Notes: a model not told the origin generated them from the letters alone. Shown: positions 17,428 through 25,932, numbered from the stretch's first letter. The stretch is DNA of 39,909 bases from Candidatus Faecaligallichristensenella faecipullorum (GCA_018716505.1 DVJW01000087.1:1-39909); one strand, 5' to 3'. Numbers and translations are program-made.

Positions 17428-18036
17428 TTGATCGCGATTATTGATTACGGGGTGGGCAATCTGTTCTCCCTTTCCAGCTCGCTGAGTTATCTGGGCCTTG
17501 AAAACCAGGTCACCGGAAGCGCGGAGGATCTTGCCCGGGCCGACCGGCTCATTTTGCCCGGGGTAGGCGCCTTTGGGGACGCGGCGGAAAAGCTGCGCGC
17601 CGCCGGGTTGGTGGAGGCGGTGCAAAAAAAGGTCGAGCAGGGCGCGCCCATGCTGGGCATCTGTCTGGGCATGCAGCTTCTGTTCGATAAGAGCTTTGAA
17701 TATGGCGAGCACAAAGGGCTGGGGCTGATTCAGGGCGAGGTGTGCCCGCTTCAGGATGATCTGACCCCGCCCTTAAAGGTGCCCCATATCGGATGGAACA
17801 GCCTGGATATTGTACGGGATGATCCGATCTTCAAATACATCCAAAGCGGCGACTATGTCTACTATGTGCATTCGTTTTATGCCAAGCGATGCGAAGAGAG
17901 CACCTTGGCCACCTCGCGCTATGGGGTGGATGTGACCGGCGTGGTGCGCCGGGGCAAGGTGTACGGCATGCAGTTTCATCCGGAAAAAAGCGGCCAGGTG
18001 GGGTTGAATCTGCTGAAAGCGTTTTCGGAGTTGTAA
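17428..18036 (+). CDS. hisH: imidazole glycerol phosphate synthase, glutaminase subunit HisH
   Basis: The 202-residue class I glutamine amidotransferase feeds ammonia to HisF. It begins IAIIDYGVGNLFSLSSSL. It has the nucleophile C79 in GICLGMQLLF and the His and Glu of the triad in MQFHPEKSG. The start is TTG at 17428, 7 nt after GGAGGA; the protein begins right at the conserved beta strand so no other start works well. Confidence 0.95.
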   Translation: MIAIIDYGVGNLFSLSSSLSYLGLENQVTGSAEDLARADRLILPGVGAFGDAAEKLRAAGLVEAVQKKVEQGAPMLGICLGMQLLFDKSFEYGEHKGLGLIQGEVCPLQDDLTPPLKVPHIGWNSLDIVRDDPIFKYIQSGDYVYYVHSFYAKRCEESTLATSRYGVDVTGVVRRGKVYGMQFHPEKSGQVGLNLLKAFSEL

Positions 18037-18047
18037 GGAGGGGTTTC

Positions 18048-18785
18048 ATGCGGATTTTTCCCGCCATTGATTTAAGGGACGGCAAGGTGGTTCGGCTGAC
18101 CCAGGGCGACTACGACCGGATGGAGGTGTATTCCGACGATCCGGTTTCCATGGCGCGCGCCTTTAAAGCCCAGGGCGCCGGTTGCCTGCATGTGGTGGAT
18201 TTGGACGGCGCCAAGGACGGCATGTTGGTCAACGATAAAGTGATACGGGAATTGGCCCAATTGGAAGGGCTGTTTATCGAGGTGGGCGGCGGAATCCGGG
18301 ACGAGGCGCGGATCCAGGCCTATCTTCAGGCCGGGGTGAGCCGGGTGATCCTGGGCACCGTGGCCATAACCGACTATCCTTTTGTTCAGCGCATGGCGCA
18401 AAAATACGGCGTGGCCATCGCGGTGGGGGTGGACGCCCGGGATGGCATGGTGGCGGTGAACGGTTGGAAGCAGATCACCGACACCCCTTCTTTGGCCTTC
18501 TGCGAAAAGTTGGCCGGAGATGGAGTTCAGACCGTGATTTACACCGACATCTCCAAGGATGGAACGCTGGGCGGAACCAATTTGGAGGCCTACCGGGCGC
18601 TGTCCCAAATCAAAGGGCTGAACATTGTGGCCAGCGGCGGCATCTCTTATGAACACGAAATTCTTTCGCTGAAGGAGATGGGCATCGGCGCGGCCATTGT
18701 GGGCAAGGCGGTGTACGCTGGAAAGCTGGACTTGAAGCGGATTATCGAGCTGGCCCAAAGGGAAAAGGGGGAAGGACAATGCTGA
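18048..18785 (+). CDS. hisA: ProFAR isomerase HisA
   Basis: The 245-residue TIM barrel is the Amadori isomerase of the pathway. MRIFPAIDLRDGKVVRLTQGD starts the protein, in two short parts, with the catalytic D8. The second catalytic Asp is in VIYTDISKDGTLGGTN. Phosphate-binding loops are GGGIRDEARI and ASGGISYEHE. ATG at 18048 follows TAAGGAGGGG, and the open frame before it overlaps hisH and is not used. The end overlaps hisF by 7 nt. Confidence 0.96.
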   Translation: MRIFPAIDLRDGKVVRLTQGDYDRMEVYSDDPVSMARAFKAQGAGCLHVVDLDGAKDGMLVNDKVIRELAQLEGLFIEVGGGIRDEARIQAYLQAGVSRVILGTVAITDYPFVQRMAQKYGVAIAVGVDARDGMVAVNGWKQITDTPSLAFCEKLAGDGVQTVIYTDISKDGTLGGTNLEAYRALSQIKGLNIVASGGISYEHEILSLKEMGIGAAIVGKAVYAGKLDLKRIIELAQREKGEGQC

Positions 18786-19534
18786 CCAAGCGGATTATTC
18801 CCTGCCTGGATGTGCGCGACGGCCGGGTGGTCAAGGGCGTCAATTTTCAGGGCATTCAGGATGTGGACAGCCCGGTGGAGCTGGCCAAGTTTTACAACCA
18901 ATCCGGCGCGGATGAGCTGGTGTTCTATGATATCACCGCCTCGGTGGAAAACCGGCCGCTGTTTACCGATATCCTGCGCCAGGTGGCCAGTCAGATTTTC
19001 ATTCCCCTCACCGTGGGCGGAAGCATCAACACCCTGGAGGACTTTGACCGGGTGCTCAAATGCGGGGCAGACAAGGTTTCGGTGAACTCCGGGGCCATCA
19101 AAAACCCCGCTTTAATCGAACAGGCAGCCAAGCGGTATGGGGATCAGTGTGTGGTGCTGTCCATGGATATCAAGCGGGTGGACGGAAAATTCCATCTGTT
19201 TGCCAAGGGTGGCCGGGTCGATACCGGAATCGACGCTCTGGAATGGGCGGTGCGCGGGGCCGAGCATGGCGCGGGCGAAATGGTGGTCAACTCCATCGAC
19301 ACCGACGGGGTCAAGAACGGATTTGATCTGGAAATGCTGGAAAAGATCGCTTCCAGGGTGGATGTGCCCATCATCGCCTCGGGCGGAGCCGGAAAAATGG
19401 AGGATTTTTATCAGCTGTTCCAGGTGCCGGGCATGGACGCCGGGCTGGCCGCCTCGATTTTTCATTTTAAAGAGGTTGACATTCGCGAGCTGAAGCGGTA
19501 TCTTGTAAAAAAAGGAATCCCCATGCGGGTGTGA
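18779..19534 (+). CDS. hisF: imidazole glycerol phosphate synthase, cyclase subunit HisF
   Basis: The 251-residue TIM barrel closes the imidazole ring and releases AICAR. It shows RIIPCLDVRDGRVVKGVNF with catalytic D11, LTVGGSINTLEDF, VVLSMDIKRVDG with the second Asp, VNSIDTDGVKNGFDL and IIASGGAGKMEDF. It pairs with HisH, encoded two genes upstream. Start overlaps hisA and is preceded by GGGGGAAGGA. Confidence 0.97.
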   Translation: MLTKRIIPCLDVRDGRVVKGVNFQGIQDVDSPVELAKFYNQSGADELVFYDITASVENRPLFTDILRQVASQIFIPLTVGGSINTLEDFDRVLKCGADKVSVNSGAIKNPALIEQAAKRYGDQCVVLSMDIKRVDGKFHLFAKGGRVDTGIDALEWAVRGAEHGAGEMVVNSIDTDGVKNGFDLEMLEKIASRVDVPIIASGGAGKMEDFYQLFQVPGMDAGLAASIFHFKEVDIRELKRYLVKKGIPMRV

Positions 19535-19544
19535 GGAGAGCAAA

Positions 19545-20183
19545 ATGAGCGAGTTAAAATTTGACGCCAATGGATTGATTCCGGCGGTGGTGCAGGATTA
19601 TTACACCAAGAAGGTGCTGACCGTGGCCTACATGAACCGGGAGAGCCTGGCCATCAGCATCGCGGAAAAGCGCACCTGCTTCTATTCCCGGAGCCGCCAG
19701 CAGCTTTGGCGCAAGGGCGAGACCTCGGGCAATGTGCAGCATATCGTCTCCATTACAACGGACTGCGACGCGGACGCGCTGGTGGTGGTGGTGAAAAAGG
19801 ACGGGCCAGCCTGCCATCTGGGCACGGACAGCTGTTTTAACGAGCCCATCTTCTTGAGCGATGAAATCAAGGAATTCTCGTTGGACGCGCTGTATGAGCT
19901 GATTCGCGGCCGCAAGACCGAGAAAAAGGAGGGCTCTTACACCACCTATCTGTTCGCAAAAGGCATGGACAAGATCCTGAAAAAGGTGGGCGAGGAATGC
20001 ACCGAGGTCATCATTGCGGGCGCCAAGAAGGACAAAGAGGAGACCATCTTTGAAATCGCCGACCTGACTTACCATCTGTTGGTGATGATGGTGGAGGCGG
20101 GCATCAGCCTTCAGCAGGTGATTGACGAGTTGGCCAAGCGCCATGTGGTGGACCACAAGGTGAAACAGGAGCGTATGCAATGA
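19545..20183 (+). CDS. hisIE: bifunctional phosphoribosyl-AMP cyclohydrolase / phosphoribosyl-ATP pyrophosphatase HisIE
   Basis: The protein has 212 residues. The N-terminal HisI half (to about residue 105) has YMNRESLAISIAEKRTCFYSRSRQ in two short parts, LWRKGETSGNVQHI and DCDADALVVVV, with metal-binding Asp and Cys residues. The C-terminal HisE half (about 112-200) has GSYTTYLFAKGMDKILKKVGEE in two parts and EVIIAGAKKDKEE, an all-alpha NTP pyrophosphatase fold. It performs steps two and three. It overlaps hisK by 4 nt. Confidence 0.96.
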   Translation: MSELKFDANGLIPAVVQDYYTKKVLTVAYMNRESLAISIAEKRTCFYSRSRQQLWRKGETSGNVQHIVSITTDCDADALVVVVKKDGPACHLGTDSCFNEPIFLSDEIKEFSLDALYELIRGRKTEKKEGSYTTYLFAKGMDKILKKVGEECTEVIIAGAKKDKEETIFEIADLTYHLLVMMVEAGISLQQVIDELAKRHVVDHKVKQERMQ

Positions 20184-21043
20184 AGATTCTGTCCAATCCC
20201 CATACCCATTCGCTGTATTGCGACGGAAAATCCACCATTGCCGAGATGGCCGACAGCGCCCGAAATTTGGGCTTTGTGAGCCTGGGGTTTTCGGGCCATG
20301 GACATCAGAATTTTGACGTGCGGTTCAGCATGTCCGCTGAGAATACGGTGCGCTATCTGGCCGAGCTTCGCGCCCTAAAGGCCGAATGCGCGGGCCGGAT
20401 GCGGATCTACGCCGGGGTGGAGCGGGATTATTATGCCGAGCTGAATCCAGCGGATTATGATTACAGCATCGGTTCGGTGCACTATCTGTTCGAAAGGGAT
20501 GAGCCCGAGGCCATCCGATCGGGGGAATGTGCGGACAATCCCTTTTATGCGGTGGACGGCAACCCGGAAAGGCTTTGCGAGGGCGTAAAAAAGCTGTTTC
20601 ATGGGGATGGATTGGCCTTTGCGGCCGCCTATTATGAGCTGCTGGCCCGCCATGTGGAAGAAAACCATCCGGAAATTATCGGGCATTTTGACATCGTGCG
20701 CAAGAACAATCCGGTGTGCCATTTCTTTGACGAGCAGGACAAGGCCTATCTGCGCCTGGCCAAGGACGCGCTGGAGCGCGTGGCGCCCCGCGGCGCGCTG
20801 TTGGAGGTGAACACCGGCGGCATGGTGCGGGGCTATCTGCCCGATCCCTACCCTCAAAGGGAGCTGCTCATGCACGCCAAGGCCCTGGGCATGGAGCTCA
20901 TCGTAAGTTCGGACTGCCATATGGCCGGCAAGTTGGATTTTGCCTTTGAGGATACCGCGCGGATGCTGACCGAATTGGGCTTTGATCATGTGAACATCCT
21001 GTCCGGCACGCCCGGCGCGATGTTTGAAAAAGTGGCGCTGTAA
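20180..21043 (+). CDS. hisK: histidinol-phosphatase, PHP family (HisK)
   Basis: The 287-residue PHP-type metal phosphatase removes phosphate from histidinol phosphate. NPHTHSLYCDGKSTIAEM gives the first metal His pair, FSGHGHQNFD the next, GVERDYYAEL the Glu ligand, IIGHFDIVRKNN and SSDCHMAGKLDF the last ligands. It replaces the HAD-type phosphatase of enteric bacteria (fused to HisB there) and completes the set of histidine genes. The start overlaps hisIE by ATGA. Confidence 0.93.
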   Translation: MKILSNPHTHSLYCDGKSTIAEMADSARNLGFVSLGFSGHGHQNFDVRFSMSAENTVRYLAELRALKAECAGRMRIYAGVERDYYAELNPADYDYSIGSVHYLFERDEPEAIRSGECADNPFYAVDGNPERLCEGVKKLFHGDGLAFAAAYYELLARHVEENHPEIIGHFDIVRKNNPVCHFFDEQDKAYLRLAKDALERVAPRGALLEVNTGGMVRGYLPDPYPQRELLMHAKALGMELIVSSDCHMAGKLDFAFEDTARMLTELGFDHVNILSGTPGAMFEKVAL

Positions 21044-21055
21044 AAAGCAGGCAAA

Positions 21056-21090
21056 AACCCCGCCGTCTGAAATGCTCAGGCGGCGGGGTT
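21056..21090. terminator. bidirectional terminator between hisK and the cation ATPase gene
   Basis: A 15-bp stem, AACCCCGCCGTCTGA against TCAGGCGGCGGGGTT with one G-U pair and a 5-nt loop, lies between convergent genes. The T run is best on the - strand (TTTTTGC), so it serves the ATPase gene most clearly and probably the his operon as well. Confidence 0.9.
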
Positions 21091-21101
21091 GCTTTATGCG
21101 C

Positions 21102-23738
21102 TTAGGCCTTTTTCAAGGTCTTGCGGCGGATGAACTTGACGCCTTCCACGATCGGGATCACCAGAACCGCCAGGCCCATGGCCACCGCGTATTCGGCCAA
21201 GGAGATGGTCTCGAACTCAAAGGCGCGGGCCAGGAAGGGGATATAGATGACGCCCGTGGTCAGGATAAGCGAAATCACCATGGCGCCCAACAGGAAGAAG
21301 TTGTGATGCTTCAAGGTAAAGATGGAGCCGTGCTGGGAGCGCATGTTGTAGGAGTGGAAGATTTCAGCCATGGACATGGTCAGGAAGGCCATGGTCATGC
21401 CGTCCGGACTGTTGGTGATCTCCCAAACTCCGGCCTCCATGAAGTGGCCGATGAAGTAGGCCGCCAAGGTGACCAGGGTCACCAACACGCCCTGATAGGC
21501 CACTTCAATCCCCAAGCCACCGGCAAAGATGCCATCCGTGGACGGACGGGGCGGGCGCTTCATCAGGTCGGCCTCACCCTTTTCCGTGCCCAGGGCCAAG
21601 GCGGGGAAGCAGTCGGTAATCAGGTTGATCCACAGAATGTGCACGGGCTTGAGAATGGTAAAGCCCAACAGGGTGGCGATGAAGATGGAGAGCACCTCGC
21701 TCAAATTGGAGGCCAGCAGGAATTGGATGGCCTTGCGGATGTTGTCGTAAATCCGCCGGCCTTCCTCCACTGCCGAGACGATGGTGGCAAAGTTGTCGTC
21801 GGCCAGCACCATGTCAGCCACATTCTTGGTCACGTCGGTGCCGGTGATGCCCATGCCCACGCCGATGTCCGCGCTCTTGATGGAGGGGGCATCGTTTACG
21901 CCGTCGCCGGTCATGGCGGTGATCTTGCCCTTCTTTTTCCAGGCGTTTACAATGCGCACCTTGTGCTCAGGCTGCACCCGGGCGTAAACCGAGTACTCTT
22001 CCACCTTGCGGTCGAAATCCTCATCCGAAATTTCATCCAACTGAGCGCCGGTGATGGCCTGGCTGGGGTCGGTGATGATGCCCAACTCCATGGCGATGGC
22101 CACCGCGGTGTCCTTATGGTCGCCGGTGATCATGATGGGCCGGATGCCCGCGGCGCGGCATTCCTTGATGGCGTCCACAACCTCCGGGCGCACCGGGTCG
22201 ATCATGCCGGTCAGGCCGATAAAGGTCAGATCCGCTTCCAGAGCCTCGGGGGAGGTATCCTGGGGCATTTGGTCATATTCGCGTTGAGCCGCGGCCAAAA
22301 CGCGCAGCGCCTTATCGGCCATGGCCTTGTTGGCGCTCAAAATTTCGCCACGCAAGGCTTCGGTCATTTCCACCACCTGGCCGCCCTTGAGCATGTGGGT
22401 GCAGCGCTTGAGCACCTCGTCCGGGGCGCCCTTGGTGTATTGGATAAATTTGCCTCCGGTCTTATGGACGGTGGACATCATCTTGCGCATGGAGTCAAAG
22501 GGCGCTTCGCCCACTCGGGGGAGTTGATTTTTCAAATCGCCCTTTTTGAGCCCCAGCTTGCAGGCGTACTGAACCAACGCGCATTCGGTGGGTTCACCCA
22601 CGGCCACGTCTTTTTCATCCAGTTCGGCGTCGCTGCAAAGCGCCATGGCCCGGGCCAGCAGCGCCTCGTCCTCGCCAAAATGATCCACAACGGTCATGCG
22701 GTTCTGGGTCAGGGTGCCGGTCTTATCCGAACAGATGATCTGGGCGCAGCCCAAGGTCTCCACGGCCGTGAGCTTGCGGATTACCGCATTGCGCCGGGAC
22801 ATATTGGTCACGCCCATGGAGAGCACGATGGTTACCACGGCGGCCAGGCCCTCGGGGATGGCTGCCACCGCCAGGCTGACCGCCACCATGAAGGTGTCCA
22901 GCACACTGGCGCCACTGAAGTTGCCACTCCTGATCAGGCTGAAAGCGAAGATGAAAATACAGATGCCAATGACCACAAAGCTCAGGATCTTGCTGAGCTG
23001 AGATAGTTTTTTCTGAAGCGGGGTCTGTTCGTCCCGGGCCTGGGTGAGCGCATCCGCGATCTTGCCCATTTCGGTCTGCATGCCGGTGCCGGCCACCACG
23101 GCCTGGCCGCGGCCATACACCACGGTGGAGCCCATGTATACCATGTTTTTCCGATCGCCCAGGGATACGTCGCCGTTTTCCCGGCCGGTAAGGGTATCGA
23201 TAAACTTGTTTACCGGAACCGATTCGCCGGTCAGCGCGGCCTCTTCCACCTTCATACTGGCGCTTTCAAAGATGCGCGCGTCTGCGGGCACCGCGTCGCC
23301 GGCTTCCAGCAAAATTACATCGCCCGGAACCAGCTCTTCGCTCTTCACATGGCAGAGCTTTCCATCGCGCATCACCTTGCTGGTGGCCGCGGTCATCTGC
23401 TGCAGCGCTTCAATGGCCTTTTCGGCCTTGCTCTCCTGATAGACGCCCAACACCGCGTTGATGACCACAACGATCAAAATAATAAACACGTCCGCGAAGG
23501 ACTCTCCGGCGTAGGCAGCCGTAATGCCCGAGACCAGCGCGGCGGCCAACAGGATAATGGTCATGGGGTCGGCCAATTGCTGCAAAAAGCGCCGGATCAG
23601 GCTGACCTTTTTGCCTTCGGCCAGTTTGTTGGGCCCATGCTCGGCCAAGCGTTTGGCCGCCTCCGCATTGCTCAACCCCTGCGGCGTGCTCTTCAGCGCC
23701 TCAAAAGTCTTCGTTAGGTCTTCCAAATAGAACTTCAT
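21102..23738 (-). CDS. P-type IIA cation-transporting ATPase, probably Mn2+/Ca2+ exporter
   Basis: The 878-residue protein is a SERCA/PMCA-like pump. TGES is at residues 170-173 in the actuator domain. The M4 ion-site motif PEGL is at 295-298, and the phosphorylation motif DKTGT is at 338-342 in CSDKTGTLTQNRM. KGAPDEVL and MTGDGVNDAPS lie further on. M5 has SNLSEV and M6 has NLITDCFPALALG, keeping the Asn, Glu, Thr and Asp site II ligands of SERCA. By family alone this would be a calcium pump. A yybP-ykoY manganese riboswitch in its leader indicates Mn2+ export, as for YoaB of Lactococcus and the pneumococcal MgtA. ATG follows AGGAAAGGA. The gene is monocistronic. Confidence 0.93.
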   Translation of the reverse strand: MKFYLEDLTKTFEALKSTPQGLSNAEAAKRLAEHGPNKLAEGKKVSLIRRFLQQLADPMTIILLAAALVSGITAAYAGESFADVFIILIVVVINAVLGVYQESKAEKAIEALQQMTAATSKVMRDGKLCHVKSEELVPGDVILLEAGDAVPADARIFESASMKVEEAALTGESVPVNKFIDTLTGRENGDVSLGDRKNMVYMGSTVVYGRGQAVVAGTGMQTEMGKIADALTQARDEQTPLQKKLSQLSKILSFVVIGICIFIFAFSLIRSGNFSGASVLDTFMVAVSLAVAAIPEGLAAVVTIVLSMGVTNMSRRNAVIRKLTAVETLGCAQIICSDKTGTLTQNRMTVVDHFGEDEALLARAMALCSDAELDEKDVAVGEPTECALVQYACKLGLKKGDLKNQLPRVGEAPFDSMRKMMSTVHKTGGKFIQYTKGAPDEVLKRCTHMLKGGQVVEMTEALRGEILSANKAMADKALRVLAAAQREYDQMPQDTSPEALEADLTFIGLTGMIDPVRPEVVDAIKECRAAGIRPIMITGDHKDTAVAIAMELGIITDPSQAITGAQLDEISDEDFDRKVEEYSVYARVQPEHKVRIVNAWKKKGKITAMTGDGVNDAPSIKSADIGVGMGITGTDVTKNVADMVLADDNFATIVSAVEEGRRIYDNIRKAIQFLLASNLSEVLSIFIATLLGFTILKPVHILWINLITDCFPALALGTEKGEADLMKRPPRPSTDGIFAGGLGIEVAYQGVLVTLVTLAAYFIGHFMEAGVWEITNSPDGMTMAFLTMSMAEIFHSYNMRSQHGSIFTLKHHNFFLLGAMVISLILTTGVIYIPFLARAFEFETISLAEYAVAMGLAVLVIPIVEGVKFIRRKTLKKA

Positions 23739-23802
23739 GGAATCCGTCCTTTCCTGATGATGAGGGATTGCCGCGCCCGTTTATAGCCTTTCCATCTTTA
23801 AA

Positions 23803-23838
23803 TAAAAAAACCCATGCGTGGCGCCTCTCCCACGCATG
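23803..23838 (-). terminator. riboswitch-controlled intrinsic terminator
   Basis: On the - strand, arms CATGCGTGG (23838-23830) and CCACGCATG (23821-23813) pair perfectly and are followed by a GGTTTTTTTATTT run. The 5' arm shares CATGC with the 3' strand of the riboswitch P1 helix, so the two structures exclude each other: ligand-bound P1 should prevent termination and turn the gene on. Confidence 0.9.
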
Positions 23839-23928
23839 AGTCTTGTCATTTAAGCCGAACCAGGCCATATTCGGCCATGTGTGTTGGTTTTGACACGCGC
23901 TAAACGCACGCCAACTACTCCCTCAAGC
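23834..23928 (-). ncRNA. yybP-ykoY manganese riboswitch aptamer
   Basis: Read on the - strand, the leader contains GCTTGAGGGAGTAG at its 5' end and ACAAGACTCATGC at its 3' end. These match the conserved GGGAGUAG and CAAGAC segments of yybP-ykoY aptamers, which form loops that meet around Mn2+. P1 is made by GCTTGAG with CTCATGC (one mismatch). Inside are GTTGG/CCAAC and GCCGAA/TTCGGC helices. A terminator overlaps the 3' side of P1 and a perfect promoter lies directly upstream. I identified it by recalled sequence pattern, not by a covariance search. Confidence 0.88.
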
Positions 23929-23935
23929 TGCTTTT

Positions 23936-23964
23936 ATTATAGGCCGCCAACCAAATACTGTCAA
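23936..23964 (-). promoter_or_regulatory. perfect sigma-A promoter for the riboswitch-ATPase transcript
   Basis: On the - strand TTGACA (23964-23959) and TATAAT (23941-23936) are exactly 17 bp apart. The predicted start near 23929 falls one base before the aptamer. Confidence 0.93.
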
Positions 23965-24003
23965 GCCGGTCTGGGGAAAGTTTACTGAAGTGTCATAATC
24001 ATT

Positions 24004-24474
24004 TCAAACCAGCCGGTACTCCGCATGCGCCCAACCGGGGTGCCGCTCCAAAAGCAGGACCAAGTTGCGCATAAGCTCAAGATCGGCCTGGCCGAAACGC
24101 CCAATTTCTGGGCTATCCATATCCAACACGCCCACCACCCGGCCATTCCGGTGGATCGGAAGCACCAATTCGGAGGCGCTTTGGGCGTCGCAGGCGATGT
24201 GTCCGGGATATGCGTGCACATCCCGAACCAACTGGGGCGCGTCCAGATGGGCGGCTGTTCCGCACACCCCTTTTCCCAGGGGAATGCGCACGCAGGCCGG
24301 CCGGCCCTGGAAGGGCCCCAACACCAGCTCTCCGCCGTCCATGAGATAAAATCCGGCCCAATTGAGCTTGGGCAGCTGTTCATGCAAAAAAGCGCTTAAA
24401 TTGGCCAATACCGGCAGGATTCGCGATTCGTCCTCCATGAGGCTCTGGGCCTGTTTGAGAAAGAGGTCATCCAT
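24004..24474 (-). CDS. msrC: free methionine-R-sulfoxide reductase (GAF domain)
   Basis: The 156-residue single GAF domain matches fRMsr, which reduces free methionine-R-sulfoxide. It has LNWAGFYLMDGGELVLGPFQG, in two short parts, then C61, C71 (GKGVCGTAA) and C95 (PGHIACDAQSASELVLPI). The spacing of the three Cys residues, 10 and 24, equals that of Cys84, Cys94 and Cys118 in the E. coli enzyme. ATG at 24474 follows GGAAAGGAG with 10 nt spacing, so the earlier in-frame ATG at 24504 is not needed. It lies downstream of the LCP gene with a hairpin between, and upstream of the Mn riboswitch gene. Confidence 0.94.
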   Translation of the reverse strand: MDDLFLKQAQSLMEDESRILPVLANLSAFLHEQLPKLNWAGFYLMDGGELVLGPFQGRPACVRIPLGKGVCGTAAHLDAPQLVRDVHAYPGHIACDAQSASELVLPIHRNGRVVGVLDMDSPEIGRFGQADLELMRNLVLLLERHPGWAHAEYRLV

Positions 24475-24506
24475 GTTCTTTTTGCTCCTTTCCTTAAAGC
24501 ACAAAT

Positions 24507-24535
24507 CCCCGCCAACTTAAGGCAAAGCGGCGGGG
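24507..24535 (-). terminator. hairpin between the LCP gene and msrC
   Basis: Arms CCCCGCC and GGCGGGG flank a 15-nt loop just after the LCP stop codon. The following ATTTGTG is a weak U tract, so termination is probably partial and msrC may be read from the LCP promoter. Confidence 0.5.
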
Positions 24536-24545
24536 GAAGGGGAAA

Positions 24546-25790
24546 TCAGCCCTCGGCGGGCGGCTCGGTGGCTGCCTCTGGAGTGGTTTCCGGCTCGGGC
24601 GTGGTGCGCACCCGGGTCTGACCATAGATAAATTGGCTCAGCGCGTCGGCGTTTTGCTGGTAATTGGGCACAATGCTGCGCACGCCGTTCTCATCCACAT
24701 TCGATTCATAGCTGCCGTCCACCGGAAGGGCAAGCTGGGTCACACTGCTGAGATCCAGGTTAAAGGCCTTGGTGGCCAACGCCAGCAATTCGCCCTCATC
24801 CATGTTGGTGGAAACGAGCTCCAGCATTTGGGTGACCGTGGGAATGAGCTCCAGTTCGCCCTTTTCCATGATGGTCTGCGCCACAGAAAGCAACAGGTTG
24901 CGCTGCCTTGAGGTGCGCGTCAGGTCATCGTCAATGACCCGCACCCGGGCATAGGCCAACGCCTGCTGGCCATTCAAAAGCTGAGTGCCGCTGCTCGCAA
25001 CCGGCGAAAATCCCGAGCTTTCTCCGGTTAAGGTCAGCTCCTTTTGTTGATTGGCCAAATTATGGTTGATGGCTTCCACTTCCTGATCGTTCAGGGTAAT
25101 TTCCACCCCGCCCAACTGGTCAATCAGCGTGGCAAAGTCGGCCATGTTCACCAGGATATAGTTTTGAATATCCATTTCAAAATACTGATTGACCATTTTC
25201 ATCGCCAGCTCAGGGCCACCGTAATAACAGGCAGAATTGAGCTTGCGAAGCTCTGAAGAGCCGGGAAAGGCTACCCGCATGGCGCCGGAGAGCGAGGTCA
25301 GGCGAACCTGGCTGGTTTCCTTATGAATGGAAAGAATCATCATGGCGTCGGTCTGACCATACGCCTCGCCGCTGCGGCTGTCATTGCCCAAAAGCAAAAT
25401 GTTCTGACAGGCGCTGTCCAGACTTTCGGTGATCGAAAGATCGGTGACCGATATTTTCTGGTCGTCGCTCAAAGGCTCTGAAAGGGTGGCGGGCTCATCG
25501 GACCAATCACTGGGCCTGGGCGTTGTTTCCACAATCACCGGAGTGGCAGTGGGCGCCACCGCGTTGCCTTGGGCGGGTATGCCGGCGGGCACCGAGGATT
25601 GCGGGCCCGTCTGACCCACGCCCATGTTGTTGAGCACATAAAAAATGCCGATAATTGCAATCAGCGTAACAATGACAAATATCACCAGAAAGCGCACGAT
25701 TTTTTTACGGCGTTGACGTTTTTTTCGCTGAATTGCTCTGCGCCGCCTGATATCGTCCGGATGATGATTCCGCTTTGCCTTGGAAGCCAT
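24546..25790 (-). CDS. LytR-CpsA-Psr (LCP) family protein with altered active site
   Basis: The 414-residue protein has a basic N-terminus, one membrane segment (about 31-52), an extracellular Pro/Thr linker, and an LCP domain from about 128 to 300. A Pro/Glu/Thr-rich tail ends the protein. LCP enzymes attach teichoic acids or other glycopolymers to peptidoglycan outside the cell. Family segments are NILLLGNDSRSG (D137), RKLNSACYYGGPELAMKMVN, YILVNMADFATLIDQLGGVEI and ALAYARVR with TRTSRQR. The usual (P/M)RD motif reads SGA here (168-170) and the usual RSD reads QTD (146-148), so two phosphate-binding Arg residues and one Asp are missing. ATG at 25790 follows AGGAAAGGCAGGA. Confidence 0.88.
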   Translation of the reverse strand: MASKAKRNHHPDDIRRRRAIQRKKRQRRKKIVRFLVIFVIVTLIAIIGIFYVLNNMGVGQTGPQSSVPAGIPAQGNAVAPTATPVIVETTPRPSDWSDEPATLSEPLSDDQKISVTDLSITESLDSACQNILLLGNDSRSGEAYGQTDAMMILSIHKETSQVRLTSLSGAMRVAFPGSSELRKLNSACYYGGPELAMKMVNQYFEMDIQNYILVNMADFATLIDQLGGVEITLNDQEVEAINHNLANQQKELTLTGESSGFSPVASSGTQLLNGQQALAYARVRVIDDDLTRTSRQRNLLLSVAQTIMEKGELELIPTVTQMLELVSTNMDEGELLALATKAFNLDLSSVTQLALPVDGSYESNVDENGVRSIVPNYQQNADALSQFIYGQTRVRTTPEPETTPEAATEPPAEG

Positions 25791-25863
25791 ATGGTCCTGC
25801 CTTTCCTGAACTGTAACCCTGTTCATTGCTTATAATAGAGAATATTCCGCAAGAAAAGTCAGA

Positions 25864-25887
25864 CCCGGAAAGCGCTTGCATTCCGGG
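25864..25887 (-). promoter_or_regulatory. hairpin in the LCP gene leader
   Basis: CCCGGAA and TTCCGGG pair around a 10-nt loop, between the likely promoter and the start codon. No T run follows, so it is not an evident terminator. Confidence 0.4.
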
Positions 25888-25923
25888 CGGATGGGAAAAG
25901 GGCTTCCCCAAATCCACTACGGT

Positions 25924-25932
25924 AGTATAACA
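25924..25932 (-). promoter_or_regulatory. possible extended -10 promoter of the LCP gene
   Basis: On the - strand TGTTATACT carries the TGn extension before TATACT. No convincing -35 box lies 16-18 bp upstream. Transcription would start near 25917, giving a 127-nt leader. Confidence 0.4.

Noticed and set aside
21024-23006. 660-codon open frame opposite the P-type ATPase gene
   Set aside because: Its product is rich in His, Gly and Gln with no family features, and it lies fully antisense to a gene with all pump motifs. It is a shadow caused by high GC.
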